Source of the DNA: an uncultured Bacilli bacterium
GTDB taxonomy: Bacteria; Bacillota_I; Bacilli_A; RF39; UBA660
DNA: 22,483 nucleotides
Direction: 5' to 3'
Assembly: GCA_947598455.1 (NCBI GenBank)
Contig: CANQFI010000013.1
Coordinates: 1 to 22,483, forward strand
A program made the position numbers and the translations under genes. The notes beneath the pieces are model-generated. The model was not told the DNA's origin. It did not search any database and saw only the letters and a list, made by a program, of their open reading frames with translations. The first letter of the stretch is position 1, and each line of letters opens with the position of its first letter. Of this stretch, positions 13,956-21,918 are shown one piece after another.

Positions 13956-15096
13956 AAATATTGACAAAATTCAACAAGATCATTTAGCTTTACTTAAAAT
14001 GGTTAAAGAAAGTTTATTGCAAAATAAAAATAATTTTAACACTGGTGTTAAAGATGTTATAGAAATTCTTAAAGCATCTGAATTAGATGTAAAAAAATAT
14101 GAAGCTGTAGTTCAAGCCCAAGAATTAATAAAAGATTTAACTCAACAAATAGTAAATGCTACAAATCTCGAAGATATCACTAATTTACGTAAAAAATTAA
14201 ATTATTATATTAATAAAATTAAAAATATCTTAAAAAAACGTGGCATTGAAGAATCTGTAATTGATACATATTTAGAAAAAACAACCTTTTTCAGAAAAGA
14301 TATTGCTCGTTACATAAGAGTTTTAAAAAGAGAAAATAACCTATCATTTATAAATAATTCTTATGCTAATTTAGATAATTTATCTGAAGAAGAATTACAA
14401 GAGTTAAAAAAATTGATTAGAAGAGAACAAAATTATCATACTAGAAATATAAAAAATTCTGACCAAAGACCTGTAGTAAAAAAAGGATCAGTAATTCCAA
14501 AAGAAAAAACTAAAGTACCATTTACTGAAAATCTAATTGCAGATGAATCTAAACTATTATTACCTGCCTTTAATCCAGAAGTAGAAGAAACAGAAAGTCA
14601 TGATTTAACAGTTGTACCTCCCGAAGTATTTCAATTATTAGATAACCATCAAATTAAAACAATATCTGAAATTGAATTTGATGATGTTAATGAACAATTT
14701 ACTAAATGTGCTGCAAAATTTAGCAGACAATATCATATTGCTCCAACTTATGACTATAGTTTAAGAAGACCAAGTCGAAACATAATTAGATTCTTCCGTA
14801 ATATACCACGTTATATATATAATAAAAAAGTTCTTAAATTGATTGAAAATGATAGTAATATTTACTATGGCGGAAATGATTTAATTAGTTTTAGAGAATA
14901 TGTAAGACAAAGAAATTCTATCAGTCAAGGGTTAAGATGTATCTTTAGCCGTTCTTACTTATTTACTGAAGAAGCTGCTATCCTAAATCGTCATCGAAAA
15001 TGTTCTGAATGGTTATTTAACTTTTGTAAAGAAAATAATCTTGAAATTCCATCACGTTTTTTTAAATCAGAAGAGTCAAAAAAAACATTTAATTAA
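13939..15096 (+). CDS. Conserved-looking 385-residue protein of unknown function
   Basis: Lysine-rich protein with no signal peptide or TM, hence probably cytoplasmic. Residues 1-120 are predicted coiled or helical (KINKNIDKIQQDHLALLKMV), followed by a short NLDNLSEEELQELKKLIRRE helix, a linker rich in K/P/E, and a C-terminal half containing RRPSRNIIRFFRNIPRYIYNK (a basic segment that could bind nucleic acid or membrane), YYGGNDLISFREYVRQRN, and a Cys-rich FNFCKENN end. I do not recognise the family. The ATG at 13939 is chosen because AGGTG lies 6 bases upstream; an upstream GTG at 13930 is possible but has no SD. It overlaps the 41-residue gene by 17 bases, which suggests coupling. Two hairpins, the second a strong terminator, follow. 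Confidence 0.6.
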   Translation: MKKINKNIDKIQQDHLALLKMVKESLLQNKNNFNTGVKDVIEILKASELDVKKYEAVVQAQELIKDLTQQIVNATNLEDITNLRKKLNYYINKIKNILKKRGIEESVIDTYLEKTTFFRKDIARYIRVLKRENNLSFINNSYANLDNLSEEELQELKKLIRREQNYHTRNIKNSDQRPVVKKGSVIPKEKTKVPFTENLIADESKLLLPAFNPEVEETESHDLTVVPPEVFQLLDNHQIKTISEIEFDDVNEQFTKCAAKFSRQYHIAPTYDYSLRRPSRNIIRFFRNIPRYIYNKKVLKLIENDSNIYYGGNDLISFREYVRQRNSISQGLRCIFSRSYLFTEEAAILNRHRKCSEWLFNFCKENNLEIPSRFFKSEESKKTFN

Positions 15097-15113
15097 AGAT
15101 CTTAAAGGTCTTT
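15095..15113 (+). terminator. Short hairpin at the 3' end of the 385-residue gene
   Basis: AAAGATC-TTAAA-GGTCTTT (7 pairs with one G-T), overlapping the stop codon but without a long T-run. It sits directly before the stronger terminator at 15123 and may be a first weak stop or a 3' end protector. Confidence 0.35.
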
Positions 15114-15122
15114 CAGACTGTT

Positions 15123-15161
15123 GACAAATAGGTAAATATTTTTACTTATTTGTCTTTTTTT
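15123..15161 (+). terminator. Strong intrinsic terminator
   Basis: GACAAATAGGTAAA-TATT-TTTACTTATTTGTC, a 14-pair stem with one G-T, followed by seven Ts (15155-15161). It is the longest stem in the window. Confidence 0.9.
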
Positions 15162-15216
15162 AATAATTTTAATTATTTATTTTACTTTTGTTCTTACTTA
15201 TTTTTCAATTACTTCA

Positions 15217-15225
15217 TGGTATAAT
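15217..15225 (+). promoter_or_regulatory. Extended -10 promoter for nfnAB
   Basis: TG-G-TATAAT at 15217-15225, a full extended -10. The -35 is poor, as is common with extended -10 promoters. The leader would be about 8-10 bases and contain the GGTGAT ribosome binding site. Confidence 0.6.
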
Positions 15226-15240
15226 AATAATGGTGATAAT

Positions 15241-16104
15241 ATGTACAAGATTTTAAAAAATGAATGTATTGCTGATCATATTTATTTATTGGAAGTTAAA
15301 GCTCCATTAGTCGTTAAAAATGCTTTACCGGGTCAATTTGTTATTGTTATGTCTAAAAGTGATAGTGAAAGAATTCCTCTAACTATTTATGATTATGATA
15401 AAAAGACTTCTATATTAAGAATGATTTATCAAGTAGTTGGTTCATCTACTTTAGAACTTAGTAAAATGAAAACTGATTTATTTAGTGTTGCAGGTCCCTT
15501 AGGTCGACCAAGTGAAGTAGTTACTAATATTGATAAATATAAAGATAAAAAAATTGTTATGATAGGTGGGGGAGTTGGCATAGCTCCTGTCTATCCTCAA
15601 GCTAAATATTTTACTAATCATGGTCTAGATGTTGATATAATTTATGGTGCTAAAAATAAAGATTTATTAATTATTCTTGATGAACTAAAAAGTGTTTGCC
15701 ATAATCTAACAGTCGTTACAGATGATGGCTCTTATGCTAAAAAAGGCTTAGTAACCGATGCTTTAAAAGAAAAACATGATTATGATTTATGTATTGTTAT
15801 GGGTTCAACTATTATGATGAAATTTGTCTGTAATTTAACTAAAGACCTAAATATAAAAACAATTGCTAGTATGAATCCTATAATGGTCGATGGTACTGGT
15901 ATGTGTGGTGCCTGTCGTTTACTTGTTAATAATGAAGTTAAATTTGCTTGTGTTGATGGACCAGAATTTGATGGTCATTTAGTTGATTTTGATGCCGCTA
16001 TAAAAAGAATGAATCTATATAAAGATGAAGAGGGACGAAGATATTTAAAAGATTTAGAAGGGACTACCCATTCTGGCAATTGTGGAAATTGTGGTGATAA
16101 ATAA
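15241..16104 (+). CDS. nfnA: NADH-dependent ferredoxin:NADP oxidoreductase small subunit
   Basis: A 287-residue flavoprotein (FAD, [2Fe-2S]) of the sulfide/dihydroorotate-dehydrogenase-like reductase family. Order: FAD-binding barrel (about 1-95; PGQFVIVMS, ERIPLTIYD), NAD-binding fold (about 100-230; MIGGGVGIAPVYPQAKYF, VTDDGSYAKKGLVTDAL, MGSTIMMKFV), then a [2Fe-2S] site with Asp217, Cys222, Cys225 and Cys237 in DGTGMCGACRL...FACVDG, the Asp/3 Cys set of Nfn. The tail has an extra CGNCG. It works with NfnB to couple NADH oxidation and reduced ferredoxin to NADP+ reduction, or the reverse, by electron bifurcation in the cytoplasm. The stop overlaps the nfnB start by one base. Alternative: partner subunit for another reductase, but the linked nfnB argues against this. 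Confidence 0.9.
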   Translation: MYKILKNECIADHIYLLEVKAPLVVKNALPGQFVIVMSKSDSERIPLTIYDYDKKTSILRMIYQVVGSSTLELSKMKTDLFSVAGPLGRPSEVVTNIDKYKDKKIVMIGGGVGIAPVYPQAKYFTNHGLDVDIIYGAKNKDLLIILDELKSVCHNLTVVTDDGSYAKKGLVTDALKEKHDYDLCIVMGSTIMMKFVCNLTKDLNIKTIASMNPIMVDGTGMCGACRLLVNNEVKFACVDGPEFDGHLVDFDAAIKRMNLYKDEEGRRYLKDLEGTTHSGNCGNCGDK

Positions 16105-17459
16105 TGGATGAAAAAGTAAAAATGCGAAATTTAGATCCTAGTATACGTATTCATAATTTTGAAGAAGTAGCATTAGGATATAATGACGAAGAAGCTTTAA
16201 AAGAAGCCAATCGTTGTTTACAATGTGCTAATCCTCGTTGTGTCAAAGGTTGTCCTGTTAATATTGAAATACCTAAATTTATTAAAGCTATTAGAGAACA
16301 AAATTTATCTGAAGCTTATAATATAATTCTTAAATCTTCATCATTACCAGCTATTTGTGGTCGTGTTTGTCCTCAAGAAAAACAATGTGAACAAATGTGT
16401 ATTAAAGGTTTTAAAGGCGATGCTATAGCTATTGGTTCCTTAGAACGTTATGTTGCTGATTATGCTTTAGCAAGTCATCTTAACACTTCTAGTAAGAAGT
16501 CAAAAATTGGTAAAAAAGTTGCTATCATCGGTTCTGGACCAAGTGGTCTAACTTGTGCTGGTGAATTACTAAAAGAAGGAATAGATGTTACCATCTATGA
16601 ATCATTACATAAAGCAGGTGGAGTTTTAACATATGGAATACCAGAATTTCGTCTTCCTAAAAAAATAGTTGAAAAAGAAGTAGAAAACTTAAAAAAATTA
16701 GGTGCCCGTTTCTTATTGAATATAGTTATTGGTAAAACGATTACTTTAGAAGAATTAGAAAACACTTATGATGCAGTCTATTTAGCTACCGGTGCAGGTT
16801 TACCAAAATTTTTAGGCATTCCTAATGAAAATGCTAATGGTGTCTTTTCCGCTAACGAAATCTTAACTCGTATTAACTTAATGGGTTCATACGAAGATGA
16901 TGCCAAAACCCCAATTAAAAAAGGACAAACAGCGTTAGTTATTGGTGGTGGCAATGTAGCTATGGACGCTGCTCGTAGTTTAAAACGAATTGGTTATGAT
17001 GTATCAATAGTTTATCGTCGTACTATGGAAGAACTACCGGCTCGTAAAATGGAAATAGAACATGCTCTTGAAGAAGGAATAAAATTTAATTTACTAAAAA
17101 ATCCTAAAGAAGTCCTAATTGACGAAAACTACAATGTTAAAGGATTAAAAGTTGCTTTAATGGAATTAACAGATGTTGATGAAAGTGGCCGAAGAGGCAC
17201 AAAAGAAATTCCTAATCAAACAGAAGAAATATCTTGTGATACAATCGTTGTTGCTTTAGGTACTATGCCAAATCCTATAGCTACTGAAAATACCGATATC
17301 ATAACTGACGAAAAAGGTTTAATAAAAGCCCCAGAAGGTATAACAAATAATCATAAAGTATATGCTGGTGGCGATGCTGTAACAGGATCTGCTACTGTAA
17401 TTTTAGCCATGGAAGCTGGTAAAAAAGCAGCCAAAGAAATAATAAATAATCTTAATTAA
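16104..17459 (+). CDS. nfnB: NADH-dependent ferredoxin:NADP oxidoreductase large subunit
   Basis: A 451-residue flavoprotein. Two [4Fe-4S] clusters are bound by Cys38, 41, 46, 50 (CLQCANPRCVKGC) and by Cys85, 89, 95, 99 (CGRVCPQEKQCEQMC); a first nucleotide fold begins at GSGPSG (143-148), and a second GGGNVAMDAAR at about 275-290 binds NADPH. The final KVYAGGDAVTGSATVILAM is the FAD-binding tail. It resembles the small subunit of glutamate synthase (GltD/GltA), and annotation programs often call it 'NADPH-dependent glutamate synthase', but the adjoining nfnA makes NfnB more likely, and no large GltS gene is near. Part of a two-gene operon, nfnA-nfnB. Functional in redox balance during fermentation, supplying NADPH for biosynthesis. 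Confidence 0.9.
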   Translation: MDEKVKMRNLDPSIRIHNFEEVALGYNDEEALKEANRCLQCANPRCVKGCPVNIEIPKFIKAIREQNLSEAYNIILKSSSLPAICGRVCPQEKQCEQMCIKGFKGDAIAIGSLERYVADYALASHLNTSSKKSKIGKKVAIIGSGPSGLTCAGELLKEGIDVTIYESLHKAGGVLTYGIPEFRLPKKIVEKEVENLKKLGARFLLNIVIGKTITLEELENTYDAVYLATGAGLPKFLGIPNENANGVFSANEILTRINLMGSYEDDAKTPIKKGQTALVIGGGNVAMDAARSLKRIGYDVSIVYRRTMEELPARKMEIEHALEEGIKFNLLKNPKEVLIDENYNVKGLKVALMELTDVDESGRRGTKEIPNQTEEISCDTIVVALGTMPNPIATENTDIITDEKGLIKAPEGITNNHKVYAGGDAVTGSATVILAMEAGKKAAKEIINNLN

Positions 17460-17486
17460 CTAATAAGAACTTCTTTGATTAGCTTT
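17460..17486 (+). terminator. Weak hairpin after nfnB
   Basis: CTAAT...ATTAG stem with an inner AAGA/TCTT helix and a two-base bulge, followed by CTTTAAAA. The T-run is poor, so termination is uncertain. Confidence 0.3.
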
Positions 17487-17503
17487 AAAATTACAAAATA
17501 TAA

Positions 17504-17532
17504 TTGTTATCATATTAAATTTTTAATATAAT
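17504..17532 (+). promoter_or_regulatory. Promoter for the Bat-type operon
   Basis: TTGTTA at 17504-17509 (4 of 6), 17-base spacer, perfect TATAAT at 17527-17532. Predicted start near 17539, 29 bases before the moxR ATG. Confidence 0.65.
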
Positions 17533-17567
17533 ATGTATAGAAAAAATATAGAAGTAAGGGTGTAAAA

Positions 17568-18659
17568 ATGAATAATAATCAGAATTCTAATCAAATAACA
17601 AATAATGAAGCAACAACACAAAATGTTTCAAATGAAATAACAACTAATGAACCTACAACTCCTAATAATCTTAACCAAAACAACAACATTTCCAATGAAG
17701 AATTAGAAAAAGCCAAAAATATAATAAGTCAAATATTTGATTATTATAAAGGAAGAATAGTAGGCCAAACTAAATTACAAAATTCTTTATTGATATCACT
17801 AATGGCTAATGGTCATATATTACTAGAATCAGTACCTGGCCTTGCTAAGACAACAGCTGCTAAAGTAATAACCGAAGCAGTTAATGGTAAATTTTCTCGT
17901 ATCCAATGCACGCCAGATCTATTACCAAGTGATATTATAGGTACGCAAATATTTAACTATGCTAATAATAATTTTGAAACTAAAATAGGACCAATATATG
18001 CCAATTTTGTGTTATTAGATGAAGTTAATAGATCAAGTGCTAAAACTCAAAGTGCAACTTTAGAAGCCATGCAAGAAAGACAAATAACTATTGATAATAA
18101 AAGATATAAATTACCAGATATTTTTATTGTTATAGCAACTCAAAATCCTATCGAACAAGAAGGAACATATACTTTAGCCGAAGCCCAGTTAGATAGATTT
18201 TTAATAAAAGAAAAAATAGATTATCCAACTTTAGACGAAGAAATAGAAGTTTTAAATAGAATAGAAAAAAATATTTTTGCTGAAAGTAAAGCTATTTTAA
18301 GCTTAGATGATTTACTATATTTACAAGATATATCTAAAAAGGTTTATATAGATGATTCAATAAAAAGATATATCGCTCAAATAATTGAAGTAACAAGAAA
18401 TCCTAAAAAATATATTGATCCTAAAATAGCTGAATATATTAATATAGGCTCTAGTCCTCGTGGTACTATAGCTTTTATGGAATGCTCTAAAGCCCTAGCT
18501 TTAATAAATGGTCGTACTTATGTAACTCCAGATGACATTAAAGCTTTAAGATATAGTATTTTAAGACATCGTATTTCCCTAAATTTTTCAGCTATTGCTG
18601 ATAATATTAGTGTAGAACAAGTAATTGATACTATAATAGGAGCTATTGCTACACCATGA
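17568..18659 (+). CDS. moxR: MoxR-family AAA+ ATPase
   Basis: A 363-residue ATPase, a probable chaperone acting with VWA proteins. Residues 1-42 are a low-complexity Asn/Thr/Gln-rich tail not typical of the family. The AAA+ core follows: helical start RIVGQTKLQNSLL (about 63-75), Walker A LLESVPGLAKTTAAK (85-99), Walker B VLLDEVNR (148-154), sensor 1 ATQNP (190-194) and the Arg of LDRFLIK (Arg210) as finger. The lid helices RTYVTPDDIKALRYSILRHR lie near the end. In Bat-type clusters MoxR precedes DUF58 and VWA genes, as here, and the stop overlaps the next start (ATGA). SD AAGGGTG at 17556-17562. Substrates are unknown; the neighbouring VWA proteins are the expected partners. Confidence 0.93.
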   Translation: MNNNQNSNQITNNEATTQNVSNEITTNEPTTPNNLNQNNNISNEELEKAKNIISQIFDYYKGRIVGQTKLQNSLLISLMANGHILLESVPGLAKTTAAKVITEAVNGKFSRIQCTPDLLPSDIIGTQIFNYANNNFETKIGPIYANFVLLDEVNRSSAKTQSATLEAMQERQITIDNKRYKLPDIFIVIATQNPIEQEGTYTLAEAQLDRFLIKEKIDYPTLDEEIEVLNRIEKNIFAESKAILSLDDLLYLQDISKKVYIDDSIKRYIAQIIEVTRNPKKYIDPKIAEYINIGSSPRGTIAFMECSKALALINGRTYVTPDDIKALRYSILRHRISLNFSAIADNISVEQVIDTIIGAIATP

Positions 18660-19531
18660 ATCTAAAATATATTAACAAAATAAAAGCTAATATTTCTATT
18701 TTCTCTAATCGTAAAACTTATAATATTTTAGATGGAACATATAAATCAATATATCGTGGTAAAAGTATGAACTTTGAAAATTTACGAGAGTATGTAATTA
18801 ACGATGATATAAAAGATATCGATTGGAAATCATCTACCCGTAATGGAACTTTATTAGTTAAACAATTTATTGCTGAAAAAAAACATAATATTTTATTTGT
18901 TATGGATACCGGTCTTAAAATGAACGGTAATACAGACCAAAATGATTTAAAGAAAGATATAGCTTTATATACAGCAGGAACAATTGGTTATTTAGCTTTA
19001 AAAAATGATGATTATATAGGAATGGCATATAATCAAAATGATAATATTATTCTAAAAAAATTTAAATATAATTTATATAACTTAGAAGAGTATTTAACAG
19101 ATTATGATAAAAATGCTTTTACAGAGAATAAAGAAGGCTTAGAAAAAACATTAAAATTTATCTCTCGAAATATAAAAAAGAAAATGATAATATTTGTCAT
19201 TACTGACTTAAAAGGAATGCAATCTATTTCAACCAAAACTTTAAAAGAACTAAGTATGCAAAATGATGTTTTATTTATCAATATTAATGATGCTTATATG
19301 TTTGGTAATAATGTTTTTGATTTAGATAATAATAAATATTTACCTAATATTATTTTAAAAGATAAGAAGTTGAACAAAATGGAAAGAGAAACCAAAGAAC
19401 AATTATATAATAATAACAAAGAAAGATTAAGAAAAAATAAAATATGTTTAGTTTCTATAAGTAATTTAAATGAAATTAATCCTAAAATAATTGAATTATT
19501 AGAAAGTCATAAATATGCAAGTTTCAATTGA
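18656..19531 (+). CDS. DUF58 domain protein of the Bat operon
   Basis: A 291-residue cytoplasmic protein. The DUF58 hallmark is REYVINDDIKDIDWKSSTR followed by TLLVKQFIAE (residues about 44-73). After it comes a VWA-like fold with DTGLKM (84-89), in which the usual metal-binding DxSxS is degenerate (D-T-G-L-K), and a second strand MIIFVITDLKG. Family members of 300-440 residues usually include N-terminal TM segments; this one has none and starts directly at the conserved part, so it is a compact form. It overlaps moxR by 4 bases and the next gene by 17. The role is unknown; it is a constant companion of MoxR/VWA genes. Confidence 0.88.
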   Translation: MNLKYINKIKANISIFSNRKTYNILDGTYKSIYRGKSMNFENLREYVINDDIKDIDWKSSTRNGTLLVKQFIAEKKHNILFVMDTGLKMNGNTDQNDLKKDIALYTAGTIGYLALKNDDYIGMAYNQNDNIILKKFKYNLYNLEEYLTDYDKNAFTENKEGLEKTLKFISRNIKKKMIIFVITDLKGMQSISTKTLKELSMQNDVLFININDAYMFGNNVFDLDNNKYLPNIILKDKKLNKMERETKEQLYNNNKERLRKNKICLVSISNLNEINPKIIELLESHKYASFN

Positions 19532-19973
19532 GCTTCAAGATATGTTTTCTTATTCTTTTATACCTATTATTATTTGTATAGCTATTATTATAATTTTAAT
19601 TATAATATTTGCTATTACTATACATAAACCTAAAAAAGTTAAAAAAATTAGTATTGTTAAACCTATAAATATTAATGATATAAAGAATAAATATCTACTA
19701 GAAATAGATAATCTTTTAACAAGTGTTAATGAAAATAAAATAAGTCTTCGTCATTCTTACCAACAACTAAGTAAATTAATTAGAAATTTTATTTATGAAG
19801 TAACTGGTCTTAAAGTCCAAAACTATACTTTAAGTGATATTAAAACAATTAATATGCCAATTTTATCTACTTTAGTTGAAGAATACTATCATCCTGAGTT
19901 TGCTAAAGATTCTAAAGGAGATATAATTGCTTCTATAACAAAGACAAGGGAGGTTATTGCAAAATGGAAATAA
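19515..19973 (+). CDS. One-TM protein of the Bat operon (DUF4381-like)
   Basis: A 152-residue protein with one TM (about 14-35) and a basic cytoplasmic domain of about 115 residues (YLLEIDNLLTSVNENKISLR, YQQLSKLIRNFIYEVTGL). This plan and position, between DUF58 and the first VWA gene, fit the DUF4381-like Bat components; no sequence motif makes it certain. The start is within the DUF58 gene (17-base overlap) and the stop overlaps the next gene by 10 bases. Confidence 0.6.
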   Translation: MQVSIELQDMFSYSFIPIIICIAIIIILIIIFAITIHKPKKVKKISIVKPININDIKNKYLLEIDNLLTSVNENKISLRHSYQQLSKLIRNFIYEVTGLKVQNYTLSDIKTINMPILSTLVEEYYHPEFAKDSKGDIIASITKTREVIAKWK

Positions 19974-20971
19974 GATATCCCATCCTAATAATTATTGGTA
20001 TTGTTCTAATATTACTTGCTATTTTTTTAAAAAGAAAAAAAGATAAATACACAACAGGTACTAAAGTAGCCAATACATCTCTTGTAAAAGATTTGCCTTA
20101 TTTTAAAAAGAAAATTAAGTTTTATAAATTTTTAATTTTATTATCAAAAGTTATATGTATAATTTCTATGTTAATATGTACTATTTTATTAGCTAGACCT
20201 TATAATGTTGAAATAACTACTGAAGAAGAATATAATCGAGATATCTTTTTATGTATGGATGTTTCTGCATCTGTAGATGAACTAAATTATGAATTAGTTG
20301 ATACATTAAAAGATACTGTTTCATCATTAAAGGGCGAAAGATTTGGTATTTCTATTTTTAATACTTCATCAGTTGTCTTAGTACCATTAACAGATGATTA
20401 TGAATATGTTATAGATGTTTTAGATAAAATAAAAAAATCTATTGAGTATAACAATGATTACGATTTAACTTATTATAATACTGATGATTATTTTTCAGTT
20501 ATGAATTATATTACTAGTGGTACTTTAGAAGGAAGTGAAACTAAAGGGTCATCATTAATTGGAGATGGCTTAGCATCATGTGTCTATAGTTTTTCTAAAC
20601 TAGGTGAAGAAGATCGTACTAGAATAATTATTTTTTCCACAGATAATGAATTAGCTGGAACTCCTTTATTAACTTTAGAAGAAGCAGCCACAATAAGTAA
20701 AAAAGAAAATGTCATTGTTTATGGCTTAGGTCCAGCTATTGTTAAAAATAAAGCAGAATATGAAAAAGCTGTAAATATTACTAATGGTAAATATTATGAT
20801 GCAAGTTCTTCAAAAGTTAAAAGTATTGTTAATGATATTGAAAAAACAAGTAAATCGTTAATAAAAAAAGAATCTCAGAAAAAAGAAATTGATACACCAG
20901 CAATTCCCTTTATAGCATTATTAATCTCATTATTTATTTTAATAATTTTAAATAAGAAGGTGATATCATGA
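19964..20971 (+). CDS. VWA-domain membrane protein (BatA-like)
   Basis: A 335-residue protein with TM segments near 4-22, 54-77 and 312-330, and a VWA domain between them. The MIDAS motif is complete: DVSASV (Asp99, Ser101, Ser103), a Ser/Thr in KGSSLIGDG, and Asp227 in FSTDNE, so divalent metal binding is expected. The VWA domain would lie outside or inside depending on orientation; both flanking TM regions are consistent with an exposed loop. It overlaps its upstream neighbour by 10 bases and its downstream neighbour by 4 (ATGA). SD GGGAGG at 19948-19953. It probably forms a complex with the next VWA protein and MoxR. Confidence 0.88.
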   Translation: MEIRYPILIIIGIVLILLAIFLKRKKDKYTTGTKVANTSLVKDLPYFKKKIKFYKFLILLSKVICIISMLICTILLARPYNVEITTEEEYNRDIFLCMDVSASVDELNYELVDTLKDTVSSLKGERFGISIFNTSSVVLVPLTDDYEYVIDVLDKIKKSIEYNNDYDLTYYNTDDYFSVMNYITSGTLEGSETKGSSLIGDGLASCVYSFSKLGEEDRTRIIIFSTDNELAGTPLLTLEEAATISKKENVIVYGLGPAIVKNKAEYEKAVNITNGKYYDASSSKVKSIVNDIEKTSKSLIKKESQKKEIDTPAIPFIALLISLFILIILNKKVIS

Positions 20972-21918
20972 GAATATTTCCAATAATACCAATATGGCTT
21001 ATGATAATCATTTCTGTTGTTCTTTTAATTACTATTCTTATTTTTAAAAAGAGTAGAGCAACTTTATATGAAATAGGAATTATTATTTTATTATTTGTCA
21101 TAAATTTAAGAATAATGTTTCCTTTAGATAATGCCAATATTGTCACTAATGATTTAGATGTTTTATTTGTTGTTGATAACACCATTAGTATGTATGCTGA
21201 AGATTATGGTTCAAATAAAGCTCAACGTATGACTGCTGTCAAGGATGATTGTAAATATATTATCAATGATTTGACAGGAGCTAGATTTGCTTTAATAACA
21301 TTTAATAACACATCCAAAATAAATATTCCTTATACATATGATGCTAATATTGTTATTGACTCAATTGATATTTTACAACCAATGGTTAGTTACTATGCCA
21401 AAGGTTCTTCATTAAATATTCCATATGATAATATGAAAGAAATTTTATCTCGTAATAATAAAGAAGAAAAACGTAAAGTAGTTGTTTTTTATATGAGTGA
21501 TGGTGAAATTACCAATGATGAAGCTTTAAAATCTTATAAAAGTTTAAAAGACTATGTTAATGATGGCGCAGTTTTAGGATATGGAACAACAAAAGGTGGT
21601 TACATGCTTGAAAATGATGGCTATAGTGAAGAACAAAAATATGTTGAAGATACTACTTCATGGCCATATAAAAAAGCTCTATCTAAAATAGATGAAGACA
21701 ATTTACAAGATATTGCCAAAGATCTAGATATTGATTATATAAATATGGATAAACAAAGTAATATTGATAAAAAATTACAAGAAGTAAAAAAATCACTAAT
21801 TGTTAAAATGGATAATACTGATATGTCATCTTATACAGACATATATTATATCTTTTTAATTCCATTATTTATCTTGTTATTCTTATTATATCAAGAATAT
21901 AAAAGGAGGAATTTATGA
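20968..21918 (+). CDS. VWA-domain membrane protein (BatB-like)
   Basis: A 316-residue protein; TM segments near 7-27, 35-50 and 291-310 and one VWA domain. The MIDAS motif is VVDNTISMYAEDYG (Asp70, Thr72, Ser74), with Thr in place of the first Ser. The later Asp is in FYMSDGEIT. The form DNTISM followed by AEDY is one I recognise from Firmicutes BatB-like proteins, so the substitution is probably normal. It overlaps both neighbours by the four-base ATGA, which supports stoichiometric translation. The role in the envelope is unknown. Confidence 0.88.
   Translation: MRIFPIIPIWLMIIISVVLLITILIFKKSRATLYEIGIIILLFVINLRIMFPLDNANIVTNDLDVLFVVDNTISMYAEDYGSNKAQRMTAVKDDCKYIINDLTGARFALITFNNTSKINIPYTYDANIVIDSIDILQPMVSYYAKGSSLNIPYDNMKEILSRNNKEEKRKVVVFYMSDGEITNDEALKSYKSLKDYVNDGAVLGYGTTKGGYMLENDGYSEEQKYVEDTTSWPYKKALSKIDEDNLQDIAKDLDIDYINMDKQSNIDKKLQEVKKSLIVKMDNTDMSSYTDIYYIFLIPLFILLFLLYQEYKRRNL

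Noticed and set aside
16104..17459. Glutamate synthase small subunit (gltD)
   Set aside because: The overall form is alike, but the one-base overlap with nfnA and the absence of a large glutamate synthase gene favour NfnB.
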